A stretch of DNA of 36,970 nt from an uncultured Oxalobacteraceae bacterium. GTDB taxonomy: Bacteria > Pseudomonadota > Gammaproteobacteria > Burkholderiales > Burkholderiaceae_D. Under the pieces are notes generated by a model. That model was not told where the DNA came from. It was given only the letters and a program-made list of their open reading frames with translations, and did not search any database. The position numbers and the translations under genes were made by a program. The stretch covers positions 1-36,970 of the forward strand of contig CAIOYD010000076.1 of assembly GCA_903862415.1 (NCBI GenBank), in the 5' to 3' direction. This document shows, piece after piece, positions 14,955 to 24,596 of the stretch; within the stretch, counting starts at the first letter, position 1; the number at the start of each line of letters is the position of its first letter.

Positions 14955-15950
14955 ATGAAGTATTTGCGACATATGCTGGCAGTAGTTGGATTGATCGGAC
15001 TTTTCGGTTACGGGGGCTCTGCGTTAGCGCAGGCAACCACAGCAGCTCCGGCTGCGACAGTAGCCGCTGCAGACCGTACCCGCGCAGGTGATGAAGTTTG
15101 CACCCGCTGTCATGATGAATCAGAAAATAAACCGGTACTTTCTTATTACCAGACCAAACATGGTGTTAAGGGTGATGCCCGCACTCCTGGCTGCCAGACT
15201 TGCCATGGTGCCAGTGCCAACCATCTTAAAGGTAACACCAGTGGTCAGCGTCCGGCTCCGGATGTGATCTTTACCAAAGGCGCGTTTGCAGCTTCGGATG
15301 AAAAAACCCGTGCCGCACAATGCCTGGCCTGCCATAAAGGTACCAACCGTACCCATTGGGAAGGCAGCAAGCATGAAAGTAATCAAGTGGCCTGTAACGA
15401 CTGCCATAAAAATCATGCACCAGCCGATAAAGTGTTGAACAGAAAAACCCAGACCGAAGTGTGCTTCGCCTGCCATAAAGAGCAACGTGCTGATAGTCAC
15501 AAGATTTCTGCCCATCCGATTGCTGAAGGCAAAGTCATCTGCTCTGATTGTCATAATCCACATGGTTCCCCTGCGGCTTCTCTGTTGAAGAAAAATACCG
15601 TGACTGAAACTTGCTATCAATGTCATGCAGAAAAACGCGGTCCATTCCTGTGGGAACATCAGCCAGTGTCAGAAAACTGTGCCAATTGCCACACACCACA
15701 CGGTTCCAATCAGACACCATTGTTGAAATCACGTGCGCCATTCCTGTGCCAGGAATGCCATGACGGTCCACATAACAGTAAAACTCCGTATGCAGGTTCA
15801 GTAGCTGGAATTCAAGGCGGCGTTACTTCAGCCACACCAACGAAAACACCAGTGAACCCAGGTAGTAACCAGGCCGGACGTGGATGTCAGAACTGCCACA
15901 GCATGGTTCATGGATCGAACAGTCCTGCAGGTGCCTTACTGCAGCGGTAA
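14955..15950 (+). CDS. mtoA: Periplasmic decaheme cytochrome c, DmsE/MtrA/MtoA/PioA family
   Basis: 331 residues from the ATG at 14955 (GGGAGA ribosome binding site); an ATG at 14922 would add a non-signal leader. The signal peptide ends GGSALAQA. Ten CxxCH sites are visible in order: CTRCH, CQTCH, CLACH, CNDCH, CFACH, CSDCH, CYQCH, CANCH, CQECH, CQNCH. Length and heme count match MtrA of Shewanella and MtoA of Sideroxydans (about 330 residues, ten hemes); PioA has an N-terminal extension that is missing here. In that family the protein is plugged into an outer-membrane barrel and forms a heme wire across the membrane. The barrel gene follows nine bases downstream. The symbol is by analogy; direction of electron flow is not shown by the sequence. 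Confidence 0.92.
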   Translation: MKYLRHMLAVVGLIGLFGYGGSALAQATTAAPAATVAAADRTRAGDEVCTRCHDESENKPVLSYYQTKHGVKGDARTPGCQTCHGASANHLKGNTSGQRPAPDVIFTKGAFAASDEKTRAAQCLACHKGTNRTHWEGSKHESNQVACNDCHKNHAPADKVLNRKTQTEVCFACHKEQRADSHKISAHPIAEGKVICSDCHNPHGSPAASLLKKNTVTETCYQCHAEKRGPFLWEHQPVSENCANCHTPHGSNQTPLLKSRAPFLCQECHDGPHNSKTPYAGSVAGIQGGVTSATPTKTPVNPGSNQAGRGCQNCHSMVHGSNSPAGALLQR

Positions 15951-15971
15951 TCAAGAAAAATGGAGTTTGAT

Positions 15972-18446
15972 ATGAAAACTTGTAATGCAAAATTGAGCGT
16001 TGGCGTGTTGGCAATCGCGGTGCAAAGTGCCCTGGCAGTGATGTTTTCGATGCCACTGCTGGCCCAGGCGCAAACGGCCGCTACAACCGAGGCAGATGAA
16101 GTTGCTGCCTTGGTTCATCCTGCGAATTTTATCGAAGTCGGTGCCGGAAATGTGTCTGAATCGTCCGCCAAATTCGGTGAATACAACGGTTTAAGCCGCT
16201 CCGGTGGTTATGCCGTGGGTAACTTCAGCTACCGTGGCGGCAGTGCCTACGATGGCGGTGAAGGTGTCTATCGCTGGGGAGTGTCTGGTGTGGATGTCGG
16301 TACCAAGTCGCATGAATTAGGCGCTACTGCGGCCAGTCAGGGACAATGGAATATCGGTTTCCGGTTTGATGAACTTACCCATGCAATTACCGATACTTAT
16401 CAGTCGCCCTTCATTGGTGTCATGGGTGGTAATGTGTTCACTCTGCCAGGCAACTTTGGCATCATTAACACCACGGCCATCACCAACAACAACAGTCAGC
16501 TGGTGGGTACACGGAATCTGAATGCGGCGCAATTGGGTGATTTTAATACCTATAATGTGGGCACTACCCGTAAAACCTCCGCGTTCTCAGCCGGTTACAT
16601 CATTAACCGCCAATGGAATCTGCAGTTTGATTATAGTCATCTTAACCAATCGGGTGCCAAGCTGATTTCCGGTGGATCATCCTCAGTGACAACAGGTATC
16701 GGCGCAGCCGGTATCTGGGCGGCTGAAGACATGATCACACTGATGAATCCGACTGACTATCAGACCGATACCTTTAATCTGGCCCTGAACTGGACAGGTG
16801 AAACGGGATTTTTCAGCGGCAGTCTGTACAGCTCGCTGTTTAATGATGGTACAGCTGGATTGTACTGGCAGAATCCGATGGGTAAAGGCAGCGCCACTAC
16901 TGGTGCCACCACCACGACTCTGGCGGGCGGCTATCAGCCTGATATGTTAAGCACTGCGCCTAACAATATCTTCAATCAGATCAATGCCAAGGGCGGTTAT
17001 TCGTTCACTCCGACCACCAAAGTGGCCGGTGGCGTATCGTACGGTCACAACACTCAGGCCGCAGGTTACACCAGTGACCTGATGATGATGCAGCCTGGCG
17101 GTTTGCCGGAAACTGCGCTTAACGGACTGGTGATTACCAAGAACGTCAACGCCAAGGTGACGGATAGTTCGGTTAAAAATCTGACTCTGAATGCCGGTTT
17201 CAAGTACAACGAACGTGAAAATCTGTCTGATTCACACGTTTATCTGATGTACGATCTGGGTGCTTTGCAACGGCTGGAAATCAACACGCCGTACAGCAAC
17301 AGCAAAACCGAATATGAACTCGCTGCGGCTTATCGCATCACTTCGGCACAGAATCTCAGTCTGGCGTACACCAATGAAGGCATTGAACGCTGGTGCCAGA
17401 ATGTGGCTGGCGCAGTCTCACCAACCTTGAACGGTGGTGTTTCACCGGCCAATGCCCAGTGTGTGATTGTTCCTTCCAGTAAGGAAGATAAACTGGCTCT
17501 GGCTTATCGCTATAAAGTCAGTGGCGACCTGAATCTGAATGCCTCCTACAGTCATGCCAGCCGGAAATCAACTGTCGATCAAAATGCGCTCACACCATTG
17601 AATGATGGTAAGGGCAATAATATGACCGGGTTTATTAATTCGGGCAATTTCCCAGGCTTTGTTTCGTTCTTTGACGCTTCACGTGATCAGGATCTGGCCA
17701 AACTGGGTGCCAACTGGCAGCCTATGGATGTGCTCAGTCTGAGTCTGTCCGGCAAGTACACCAAGGATCAGTACAAAGATGAACCACTGGGTGCACAAAA
17801 AGGTCATTCGTCGAGCGTGAATTTTGATACCAGTCTGAACTTCTCCGAAAACGGCACCATTTCCTTCTATGCGACAGAACAGGACAGATATCGTTATACC
17901 CTGTCTGGCGCATCGGCTGGCAGTGTTCCGAATGCGGTCGGTCAGAACAGCGACAACAACACCGCAGCTTTCCCTGCGCTGATTGCACCATCGAATGTCT
18001 TTAGCAACAGTTTGCACGATAAAGACACCACGGTTGGTCTAAATCTGCAGCAAAAGGGTCTGCTCGATGGTAAGTTGGATATGACTGCCGATGTTTCTCT
18101 GGCGCTGGGTAATACGTATTACACCACCGGTGTGCCTTACTACTACCTGTCACCAGCTTCGACAGCGGTCAATTCAGCGACTTGTGCTAGTTCGGCAGTG
18201 TTGTCCTGCGGTTCGACACCAACGATAACTAACCGTACGCTGCAGTTCAAGCTGACTGGTCAGTATCAGGTCAACAAGCACAGTAAAATAGCGGTGCGTT
18301 ATATGTACCAAAAAGAAAATACCAATGACTATTACTACAATGTCTATCAGTATGGTTTTTCTTCCAGCACCATGTTGCCAACCAACCAGCAGTCACCGAA
18401 CTATAGCGTCAATGCGGTAGCAGCCACTTATATCTACTCTTTTTGA
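15972..18446 (+). CDS. mtoB: MtrB/MtoB/PioB-family outer-membrane beta-barrel
   Basis: 824 residues from the ATG at 15972. The ATG at 15960 lacks a ribosome binding site, while GGAG at 15963-15966 serves the later one. The signal peptide ends MPLLAQAQ. The rest has alternating hydrophobic/polar strands with many Gly, Tyr, Asn and Ser and ends in an aromatic residue (ATYIYSF), as expected of an outer-membrane barrel. Motifs typical of the family include the N-terminal FIEVGAGNVSESSAKFGEYN and GFRFDELTHAITDTYQSPF. The N-terminal CxxC pair of Shewanella MtrB is not seen in the mature N-terminus. The protein sheathes the decaheme cytochrome encoded just upstream and holds it across the outer membrane. 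Size is nearer to MtoB/PioB than to MtrB (~700). Confidence 0.92.
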   Translation: MKTCNAKLSVGVLAIAVQSALAVMFSMPLLAQAQTAATTEADEVAALVHPANFIEVGAGNVSESSAKFGEYNGLSRSGGYAVGNFSYRGGSAYDGGEGVYRWGVSGVDVGTKSHELGATAASQGQWNIGFRFDELTHAITDTYQSPFIGVMGGNVFTLPGNFGIINTTAITNNNSQLVGTRNLNAAQLGDFNTYNVGTTRKTSAFSAGYIINRQWNLQFDYSHLNQSGAKLISGGSSSVTTGIGAAGIWAAEDMITLMNPTDYQTDTFNLALNWTGETGFFSGSLYSSLFNDGTAGLYWQNPMGKGSATTGATTTTLAGGYQPDMLSTAPNNIFNQINAKGGYSFTPTTKVAGGVSYGHNTQAAGYTSDLMMMQPGGLPETALNGLVITKNVNAKVTDSSVKNLTLNAGFKYNERENLSDSHVYLMYDLGALQRLEINTPYSNSKTEYELAAAYRITSAQNLSLAYTNEGIERWCQNVAGAVSPTLNGGVSPANAQCVIVPSSKEDKLALAYRYKVSGDLNLNASYSHASRKSTVDQNALTPLNDGKGNNMTGFINSGNFPGFVSFFDASRDQDLAKLGANWQPMDVLSLSLSGKYTKDQYKDEPLGAQKGHSSSVNFDTSLNFSENGTISFYATEQDRYRYTLSGASAGSVPNAVGQNSDNNTAAFPALIAPSNVFSNSLHDKDTTVGLNLQQKGLLDGKLDMTADVSLALGNTYYTTGVPYYYLSPASTAVNSATCASSAVLSCGSTPTITNRTLQFKLTGQYQVNKHSKIAVRYMYQKENTNDYYYNVYQYGFSSSTMLPTNQQSPNYSVNAVAATYIYSF

Positions 18447-18494
18447 TTAACTTAATCTGAGCCGATAGCAGTTAAACTGCAGCAGGTAACAAAA

Positions 18495-18516
18495 GGGAGC
18501 GAAGTAATTCGCTCCC
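18495..18516 (+). other. Intercistronic hairpin between barrel and CymA-type gene
   Basis: GGGAGCGAA (18495-18503) and TTCGCTCCC (18508-18516) form a perfect 9-bp stem around GTAA, followed by GTTTTC. It may act as a leaky terminator or an mRNA-stabilising structure that sets the ratio between the outer-membrane complex and the inner-membrane quinol dehydrogenase. Confidence 0.7.
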
Positions 18517-18542
18517 GTTTTCACGAACCCAAGGAAGATATT

Positions 18543-19151
18543 ATGAATGATCAGGCAGCAGGCAAATCCATCGTGCGCAAGTGTGTGGATTTTTTAAGGA
18601 AACCGAGCGCTAAATACTCGATATTAACATTGCTGGTTATCGGATTTTTTTCCGGAATTTTCTTCTGGGGTGGCTTTAACACCGGAATGGAAGCCACCAA
18701 TCAGTTGGAATTCTGTATCGGCTGTCACGAAATGAAGGATAACGTGTACCAGGAATACAAGGAAACCATTCATTACACTAATCGTACCGGTGTGCGTGCC
18801 ATTTGTTCGGATTGCCATGTTCCGAAAGACTGGACCCACAAAATGATCCGTAAGGCCAAAGCTTCGTTTGAAGTCTGGGGTAAGCTCACAGGCGCCATCG
18901 ATACCAAGGAAAAATTTGAAGCCAAGCGTATGGAATTGGCGACGCATGAATGGGATCGGATGAAAGCTACCGGTTCACGTGAATGCCGCAACTGTCATAA
19001 TTTTGATGCCATGAATTCTCAAAAGCAAAAACCGCTGGCGCAAAAAAATCATGCTCAGGCAGTCAAAGATGGCAAAACCTGTATTGATTGCCATAAAGGG
19101 ATTGCGCATTTATTGCCAAAAGAGTACCGCGATCCGTCTGAAGATGAGTAA
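18543..19151 (+). CDS. cymA: NapC/NirT-type tetraheme quinol dehydrogenase (CymA-like)
   Basis: 202 residues. One N-terminal membrane anchor (about 25-45, ILTLLVIGFFSGIFFWGG) is followed by a periplasmic domain with four CxxCH sites: CIGCH, CSDCH, CRNCH and CIDCH. The motif NQLEFCIGCHEMKDNVYQEYKETIHYTNRTGVRA is the family hallmark; the later FEAKRMELATHEWDRMKATGSRECRNCHN also fits. NapC/CymA proteins exchange electrons between the quinone pool and periplasmic cytochromes. Here the partner is most likely the monoheme and decaheme cytochromes upstream. AAGGAAG precedes the ATG. In iron oxidisers the homologous protein is thought to run toward quinone; in iron reducers, away from it. Strong terminator after the gene. 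Confidence 0.93.
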   Translation: MNDQAAGKSIVRKCVDFLRKPSAKYSILTLLVIGFFSGIFFWGGFNTGMEATNQLEFCIGCHEMKDNVYQEYKETIHYTNRTGVRAICSDCHVPKDWTHKMIRKAKASFEVWGKLTGAIDTKEKFEAKRMELATHEWDRMKATGSRECRNCHNFDAMNSQKQKPLAQKNHAQAVKDGKTCIDCHKGIAHLLPKEYRDPSEDE

Positions 19152-19188
19152 TTCAACGCTAAATTAGCAGTTAGAGCGTTTTTACTGG

Positions 19189-19217
19189 AATGGCCATAGC
19201 AATATGGCCATTTTTTT
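19189..19217 (+). terminator. Rho-independent terminator of the electron transfer operon
   Basis: AATGGCCAT (19189-19197) pairs with ATGGCCATT (19204-19212) around AGCAAT, with seven consecutive T from 19211. It lies 40 bases after the CymA-type gene and separates that operon from ccmA. Confidence 0.88.
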
Positions 19218-19314
19218 GTGGTTTTGCTTTATCGCAAGGAAACATGGCGTCAGCGTAAGAGTTTCTTTATGAAAACACGCAGTTGTTGTAACATCGCTAT
19301 TCAAGGAGATTCTC

Positions 19315-19950
19315 ATGACTTTGCAGGCGCATCAGCTTGCTTGCACCCGCGGCGAGCGCAAACTGTTTCAAAAAATCAACGTGGATGTGCATCCCGGTGA
19401 TGCCTTGCGTATTGTGGGCAGCAATGGCAGCGGTAAAACCAGTATGTTGCGGCTGCTGTGCGGTTTGTCGTCCCCGGCTGAGGGCGAAGTGCGCTGGATG
19501 GGCAAGCCGCTCTCGGCCGTGCGAGAAGAATTTTGTGCACAGTTGCTCTATCTCGGGCATACCAATGGCGTCAAGGATGATTTGACCGCCTGGGAAAATG
19601 TCGTGATTGCTTCCGTGCTCGCAGGTAATCCCATAACCCGCGATGATGCCTATGACGCGCTTGATCAGCTGGGACTGGATCGCGCCGCTGATCTGCCAAC
19701 CGGTGTGCTGTCACAGGGGCAGCGTAAACGGGTGGCGCTGGCACGATTGGCGTTTGCCGGAAAAACGCCGCTGTGGATACTTGATGAACCGTTTGTTGCC
19801 CTCGATGTGGCGGCGGTAGCCAGTCTGAGTGACACCATCAGTCGTCATCTGGAAAATCAGGGTATGGTGGTGTTTACCACCCATCAGGAAATTGAACTGC
19901 GCGCGCAGCGTTCTCTGTGTCTTGATTTGAATCAGGAAGCCCCATGTTAA
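19315..19950 (+). CDS. ccmA: Heme exporter ATP-binding protein CcmA
   Basis: 211 residues, a minimal ABC ATPase. Walker A is GSNGSGKTS, the signature is LSQGQRKRVALARL and Walker B is LWILDEPFVALD. CcmA with CcmB drives release of heme-loaded CcmE from the CcmC/D/E complex in System I cytochrome c maturation. AAGGAG lies eight bases before the ATG. It is the first gene of a tightly packed ccmABCDEFGHI operon, and its end overlaps the ccmB start by seven bases. Confidence 0.94.
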   Translation: MTLQAHQLACTRGERKLFQKINVDVHPGDALRIVGSNGSGKTSMLRLLCGLSSPAEGEVRWMGKPLSAVREEFCAQLLYLGHTNGVKDDLTAWENVVIASVLAGNPITRDDAYDALDQLGLDRAADLPTGVLSQGQRKRVALARLAFAGKTPLWILDEPFVALDVAAVASLSDTISRHLENQGMVVFTTHQEIELRAQRSLCLDLNQEAPC

Positions 19951-20612
19951 AAGCTTTAAAATGCGTCATCGCGCGCGACTTGTTGCTGGCCTTCCGCCGT
20001 CGCTCTGATGTGTTTACCACACTGTTTTTTTTCATTATCGTCGTTTCCCTGTTTCCTCTGGGTGTTGGTCCTGAGCCAGCGTTATTGCTGACTATGGCAC
20101 CCGGAATACTCTGGGTAGCCGCCTTGCTGGCATCAACGCTGGCACTCGGACGTTTGTTTGCACTTGATTTTGCCGATGGCACGCTGGAGCAGATGTTGTT
20201 GTCTCCTGAACCGTTGAGCCTGATTGTGCTGGGCAAGGTGATTGCCCACTGGATGATTTCAGGTTTGCCCTTAGTCTTACTGGCACCGCTGTTGGCTGTA
20301 CAATACGGTTTGCCTGCGGATGCGGTGCTGGTGCTGTTTTACAGTTTGCTCATTGGTACCCCGGTATTGAGTCTGATCGGTGCGATTGGTGCCGCCCTGA
20401 CGCTGGGTGCCCGAGGTGGTGGAGTGTTGGTGTCGCTGCTGGTGTTGCCGCTGTATATTCCAGTCCTGATTTTTGGTGCTGGCGCGGTGGGTGCGCAGGC
20501 CAGCGGACTGGGAGCTGCCGCGCATCTGTTGTTGCTCGGTGGTGTACTGGCTGGTGCCCTGGCACTGGCACCGTGGTCAACCGCAGCAGCTCTGCGTATT
20601 TCACTGGAATAG
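19944..20612 (+). CDS. ccmB: Heme exporter permease CcmB
   Basis: 222 residues with six hydrophobic segments. N-terminal VIARDLLLAFRRRSDVFTTLFFF, then MAPGILWVAALLASTLALGRLFALDFADGTLEQMLLSP and VLPLYIPVLIFGAGA are diagnostic of CcmB, the membrane partner of the CcmA ATPase. Its start overlaps ccmA. Confidence 0.95.
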   Translation: MLKALKCVIARDLLLAFRRRSDVFTTLFFFIIVVSLFPLGVGPEPALLLTMAPGILWVAALLASTLALGRLFALDFADGTLEQMLLSPEPLSLIVLGKVIAHWMISGLPLVLLAPLLAVQYGLPADAVLVLFYSLLIGTPVLSLIGAIGAALTLGARGGGVLVSLLVLPLYIPVLIFGAGAVGAQASGLGAAAHLLLLGGVLAGALALAPWSTAAALRISLE

Positions 20613-20627
20613 TTTGTTGCGTTATTA

Positions 20628-21428
20628 ATGGAGATCGATCAATTGTCTACGGCTAACTTAAACAGCGCTAAATCTGAAGCCCGGGAAACTCACCGGCTGC
20701 ACTTTTTTAAATACGCCGCACCACAGACGTTTTATTCACTGGCCGGTAAACTGATTCCCTGGTTTGCCGCAGTTGCTTTAATCCTGACGGTGCTCGGTCT
20801 GTATGTCGGTTATTTTGTTGCGCCGACCGACCGGCAACAGGGTGATGCGTACCGGATTATCTTTCTGCATGTACCTGCGGCCTGGATGTCGATGTTTATT
20901 TATATGGTCATGGCGTTCTGGGCCGGTATTGGTCTGGTGTTTAATACCCGTATGTCGTCGATGATGGCCACTGCGCTGGCACCAACTGGCGCGATGTTTA
21001 CCTTTCTGGCTCTGTGGACCGGCGCGCTTTGGGGTAAGCCGACCTGGGGTGCCTGGTGGGTGTGGGATGCACGTCTGACGTCGGAATTGATTTTATTGTT
21101 TTTGTATATCGGCTTTATGGCTTTGCAGGCCTCCATCGATGAGCCGCGCCGCGCTGATAAAGCCGGTGCCGTGCTGGCGTTGGTGGGCGTGATCAACGTG
21201 CCGATTATTTATTTTTCTGTGCAATGGTGGAATACCCTGCATCAGGGTTCTTCGATCAATATGAAAAGCGCTCCGACCATGGCGATGACGATGTTGTTGG
21301 GTATGCTGATCATGGCGCTGGCCTTCTGGGCTTACACGATTGCGATGACTCTGTATCGGGTGCGCTGTATTGTGCTCGAACGTGAGCAGCACACAGACTG
21401 GGTTCAACAGCTTGCGGAGGTCAAATGA
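20628..21428 (+). CDS. ccmC: Heme handling protein CcmC
   Basis: 266 residues with six membrane helices. The WWD motif is LWGKPTWGAWWVWDARLTSELILLFLY, with flanking heme-axial histidines in FLHVPAAWMSMF and NTLHQGSSI. CcmC presents heme to CcmE so that holo-CcmE forms in the periplasm. The ATG at 20628 has no clear ribosome binding site; a TTG at 20643 with GGAG eight bases upstream is a reasonable alternative start. The end overlaps ccmD by four bases. Confidence 0.94.
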   Translation: MEIDQLSTANLNSAKSEARETHRLHFFKYAAPQTFYSLAGKLIPWFAAVALILTVLGLYVGYFVAPTDRQQGDAYRIIFLHVPAAWMSMFIYMVMAFWAGIGLVFNTRMSSMMATALAPTGAMFTFLALWTGALWGKPTWGAWWVWDARLTSELILLFLYIGFMALQASIDEPRRADKAGAVLALVGVINVPIIYFSVQWWNTLHQGSSINMKSAPTMAMTMLLGMLIMALAFWAYTIAMTLYRVRCIVLEREQHTDWVQQLAEVK

Positions 21429-21607
21429 TTTGGGAAAACTGGAGTGATTTTTTTGCCATGGGCGGTTATGCGCTCTATGTCTGGGGATCGTTGCTGGTGG
21501 TGTTTGCATTTATGGCGGGTGAAGTGCTGCTTGTCGGTGCGAGAAAAAAAACCATATTGCAGCAGATTCGCCATGTACGTGAACCACGCAACCGGAGTAA
21601 GTCATGA
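21425..21607 (+). CDS. ccmD: Heme exporter subunit CcmD
   Basis: 60 residues with one membrane helix ([20 protein letters not shown]) preceded by FFAMGGYA and followed by a basic, Arg-rich cytoplasmic tail, the usual CcmD pattern. This small protein stabilises the CcmC-CcmE complex and helps holo-CcmE release. It overlaps ccmC and ccmE by four bases each. Confidence 0.9.
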   Translation: MIWENWSDFFAMGGYALYVWGSLLVVFAFMAGEVLLVGARKKTILQQIRHVREPRNRSKS

Positions 21608-22098
21608 AACCGCGCTATAAACGTTTAATTTTAATCCTTGCCGGACTGGCCGCGTTGGGCCTGGCCGCCGCGCTGGTGTTGTCGGCGTTCCAAAAAAATC
21701 TGGTGTTCTTTTTTACCCCGACCCAGATTCTGGCCGGTGAAGCACCGCATGGTCGCAGTTTTCGCATGGGCGGCATGGTGGAAGCCGGCAGTCTGGTGCG
21801 CCAGCCGGATGGCGTGACGATGCAGTTCAGAGTGACTGACACGGCTAAAACCATACCGGTGACGTATCGCGGCATGCTGCCGGATTTGTTCAAAGAAGGC
21901 AAGGGCGTGGTCGCTCAGGGCAAGCTCGACAGTAACAATGTGTTCGTAGCCGAAGAAGTGCTGGCCAAGCATGATGAAAACTATATGCCGCCCGATGCTG
22001 CTTATGCGATGAAAAAAGCCAAAGAAGCCAAAGAAGCAAATAAATCAGGCGGTGCAGTTGCCGTCCCGAACAGTAACCCGACCAAGAGCGCGCAATGA
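21604..22098 (+). CDS. ccmE: Heme chaperone CcmE
   Basis: 164 residues. One N-terminal membrane anchor (~8-28) is followed by an OB-fold domain ([35 protein letters not shown]). The covalent heme-binding histidine is H123 in [11 protein letters not shown], with the conserved Tyr127. CcmE carries heme from CcmC to the CcmF/H ligase. The C-terminal tail is Lys/Ala-rich and variable, as usual. Overlaps both neighbours by four bases. Confidence 0.95.
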   Translation: MKPRYKRLILILAGLAALGLAAALVLSAFQKNLVFFFTPTQILAGEAPHGRSFRMGGMVEAGSLVRQPDGVTMQFRVTDTAKTIPVTYRGMLPDLFKEGKGVVAQGKLDSNNVFVAEEVLAKHDENYMPPDAAYAMKKAKEAKEANKSGGAVAVPNSNPTKSAQ

Positions 22099-24065
22099 TT
22101 CCTGAAATTGGTAATTTTTCTTTAATGCTGGCATTTTGCCTGGCGCTGGTGCAGGGAATTTTCCCGATCGCCGGCTCGTTTACCGGTAATTCGCGCTGGA
22201 TGTCGCTGGCACGACCGGTTTCCTTCGGACAGTTGCTGTTTGTTTCTCTGGCCTTCGGTTGTCTGGTGTATTCGTTTATCGCCAATGATTTTTCAGTCGC
22301 CTATGTCGAAGCCAATTCCAATTCCACACTGCCGGTGTATTACCGTATTGCCGGTACTTGGGGCGGACATGAAGGTTCGTTATTGTTGTGGATTCAGATG
22401 CTGGTGTTGTGGATGTCGGCCGTGGCGCTGTTCAGCCGTCAATTGCCGGATGAAACTGTAGCACGAGTATTGGGTGTGATGGGTTTGATCAGCGTGGGCT
22501 TTTTGAGTTTTATGCTGTTCACCTCCAATCCGTTTGACCGGTTGTTACCAGCGGCCATGGATGGTCGGGACCTGAACCCGCTGCTGCAGGATTTCGGCAT
22601 GATTATTCATCCGCCGCTACTCTACATGGGATATGTTGGTTTTTCTGTTGCCTTCGCGTTTGCACTGGCCGCACTCATGGGTGGTCAGCTCGATGCTACC
22701 TGGGCACGCTGGTCACGTCCGTGGACATTGATGGCCTGGATGTTTTTGACCCTGGGAATTTTCGTTGGCAGCTTCTGGGCTTATTATGAACTCGGCTGGG
22801 GCGGCTGGTGGTTCTGGGATGCGGTAGAAAACGCGTCCTTCATGCCGTGGTTGGTTGGGACTGCGCTGATTCATTCGCTGGCGGTGACGGAAAAACGTGG
22901 CAGCTTTAAAAACTGGACCGTGCTGCTGGCCATTATTGCCTTCTCGCTGTCGCTGTTGGGAACCTTTCTGGTACGTTCCGGTGTGCTGACTTCGGTACAT
23001 GCTTTTGCCACCGATCCGCGCCGTGGTTTGTTTATTCTGGTGTTTCTGGCGATCGTGATTGGCGGCGCGTTAATGCTGTATGCATGGCGCGCTCCGCAGG
23101 TGGGACTGGGTGGCAAGTTCAGTCTGTTTTCTCGCGAAACCATGTTGTTGATTAATAATGTGCTGCTGTTGGCGTCTTCCGGTACGGTTTTGTTGGGTAC
23201 GCTCTATCCACTGTTTCTGGATGCGTTGAATTTGGGTAAAATTTCTGTCGGACCACCGTATTTTGAGGCGGTGTTTGTGCCGCTGATGCTGCCTATTCTG
23301 CTCCTCATGGCGGTAGGGCCGTTCGTGCGTTGGAAGCAGGCTGACCTGAAAGAAATTCTGTTGCGTCTGAAATGGGTGGCGCTGGGTGCGGTCTTGTTGG
23401 GTGGTGGAATCGCACTGTTGCTAGCGACATCGGTCATGGTGTTTGTCGGCGTCACGCTGGCACTCTGGATTTTCCTCGCCACCGGTTCGCATCTGGCACA
23501 AACGTTGCAACATGCGCCGGTCGGTACTTCGCTGTGGAAGCGGATTGCCAGTCAGCCGCGCAGTTACTGGGGCATGATCGTGGCTCACGCCGGTATCGCC
23601 ATTTTTGTGATTGGCGTGACCATGATCAAGGGTACGGAAAGCGCCAATGATCTGAGCATGCATCTGGGTGACACCACCAGTATTGCTGGTTATGATTTCC
23701 GGTTTACCGATATTAAGTCAGTGAAGGGTCCGAATTATGACGCTGCTCAAGGTACCTTTGAAGTCACCCGTAACGGCCAGTTGATTGCTGTGATGAAGCC
23801 GGAAAAACGGCTGTTCTCGGTACAGCAGATGCCAATGACGGAAGCGGCTATTAACCGTGGCTTTACCCGCGATCTGTATGTGTCGCTGGGCAATTCTACT
23901 GCGCAGGATGTCTGGGTAGTACGTGTGCAGCACAAACCGTTTGTCAGCTGGATCTGGACTGGCTGTCTGGTGATTGCCTTCGGCGGTTTGCTGGCGGCAT
24001 CGGATCGGCGTTATCGCATGGCGGGGCGCAAAAAGAAACTGGCTGCAACTACGGTGGCGGGGTAA
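22095..24065 (+). CDS. ccmF: Cytochrome c heme ligase subunit CcmF
   Basis: 656 residues with about 14-15 membrane helices. The WWD motif is [21 protein letters not shown]. Family motifs [55 protein letters not shown] and the periplasmic C-terminal domain are complete. CcmF receives heme from CcmE, reduces it and, with CcmH and CcmI, ligates it to the CxxCH motif of apocytochrome c. At least 15 such sites lie in the operon just upstream. Length is normal. Confidence 0.96.
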   Translation: MIPEIGNFSLMLAFCLALVQGIFPIAGSFTGNSRWMSLARPVSFGQLLFVSLAFGCLVYSFIANDFSVAYVEANSNSTLPVYYRIAGTWGGHEGSLLLWIQMLVLWMSAVALFSRQLPDETVARVLGVMGLISVGFLSFMLFTSNPFDRLLPAAMDGRDLNPLLQDFGMIIHPPLLYMGYVGFSVAFAFALAALMGGQLDATWARWSRPWTLMAWMFLTLGIFVGSFWAYYELGWGGWWFWDAVENASFMPWLVGTALIHSLAVTEKRGSFKNWTVLLAIIAFSLSLLGTFLVRSGVLTSVHAFATDPRRGLFILVFLAIVIGGALMLYAWRAPQVGLGGKFSLFSRETMLLINNVLLLASSGTVLLGTLYPLFLDALNLGKISVGPPYFEAVFVPLMLPILLLMAVGPFVRWKQADLKEILLRLKWVALGAVLLGGGIALLLATSVMVFVGVTLALWIFLATGSHLAQTLQHAPVGTSLWKRIASQPRSYWGMIVAHAGIAIFVIGVTMIKGTESANDLSMHLGDTTSIAGYDFRFTDIKSVKGPNYDAAQGTFEVTRNGQLIAVMKPEKRLFSVQQMPMTEAAINRGFTRDLYVSLGNSTAQDVWVVRVQHKPFVSWIWTGCLVIAFGGLLAASDRRYRMAGRKKKLAATTVAG

Positions 24066-24068
24066 ATC

Positions 24069-24596
24069 ATGAAACGTTTTATATTGCCACTGAGCGTCTT
24101 TATTATTCTGCTGATGTTTCTGGGCATCGGTTTGCGGCTCAATCCGCGTGAAATTCCCTCGCCCTTCATCGACAAGCCGGCCCCGGAGTTTACCGTCAGT
24201 CAGCTTGGTGATCCGTCAAAAACCATTTCGCCCAAAGACATGAAAGGGCAGGTATGGCTGCTTAATGTCTGGGCTTCGTGGTGTGTTTCCTGCCGCGAAG
24301 AACATCCGGTACTGATGGATTTTTCGCGCGCACATGTGGTGCCGATTTTGGGTTTGAATTACAAGGATACCCGTCCTGAAGGGATGAAAATTCTCAATGA
24401 CGCCGGTAACCCGTATCTGCTGTCGGCGTTTGATGCCGATGGTCGTATCGGCATCAATTATGGCGTCTACGGCGTGCCGGAAACGTTTGTGATCGACAAG
24501 CAGGGCATCATCCGTTACAAATTCATCGGTCCGATTACGCCAGCCGTGATTACCGAAAAACTTATCCCACTGATTAATAAGTTGAATCATGCATAA
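24069..24596 (+). CDS. ccmG: Thiol:disulfide interchange protein CcmG/DsbE
   Basis: 175 residues. One N-terminal membrane anchor (about 5-23), then a thioredoxin fold with the active site WASWCVSCREEHP (C72 and C75), the acidic-loop region and the cis-proline in YGVYGVPETFVID. CcmG keeps the CxxCH cysteines of apocytochrome c (or of CcmH) reduced for heme attachment. The gene follows ccmF by three bases and overlaps ccmH by eight. Confidence 0.95.
   Translation: MKRFILPLSVFIILLMFLGIGLRLNPREIPSPFIDKPAPEFTVSQLGDPSKTISPKDMKGQVWLLNVWASWCVSCREEHPVLMDFSRAHVVPILGLNYKDTRPEGMKILNDAGNPYLLSAFDADGRIGINYGVYGVPETFVIDKQGIIRYKFIGPITPAVITEKLIPLINKLNHA

Noticed and set aside
15120-15659. Minus-strand frame of 179 codons inside the decaheme gene.
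   Set aside because: Created by the repeated CxxCH codons on the other strand; Met/Phe/Thr-rich without a recognisable fold.
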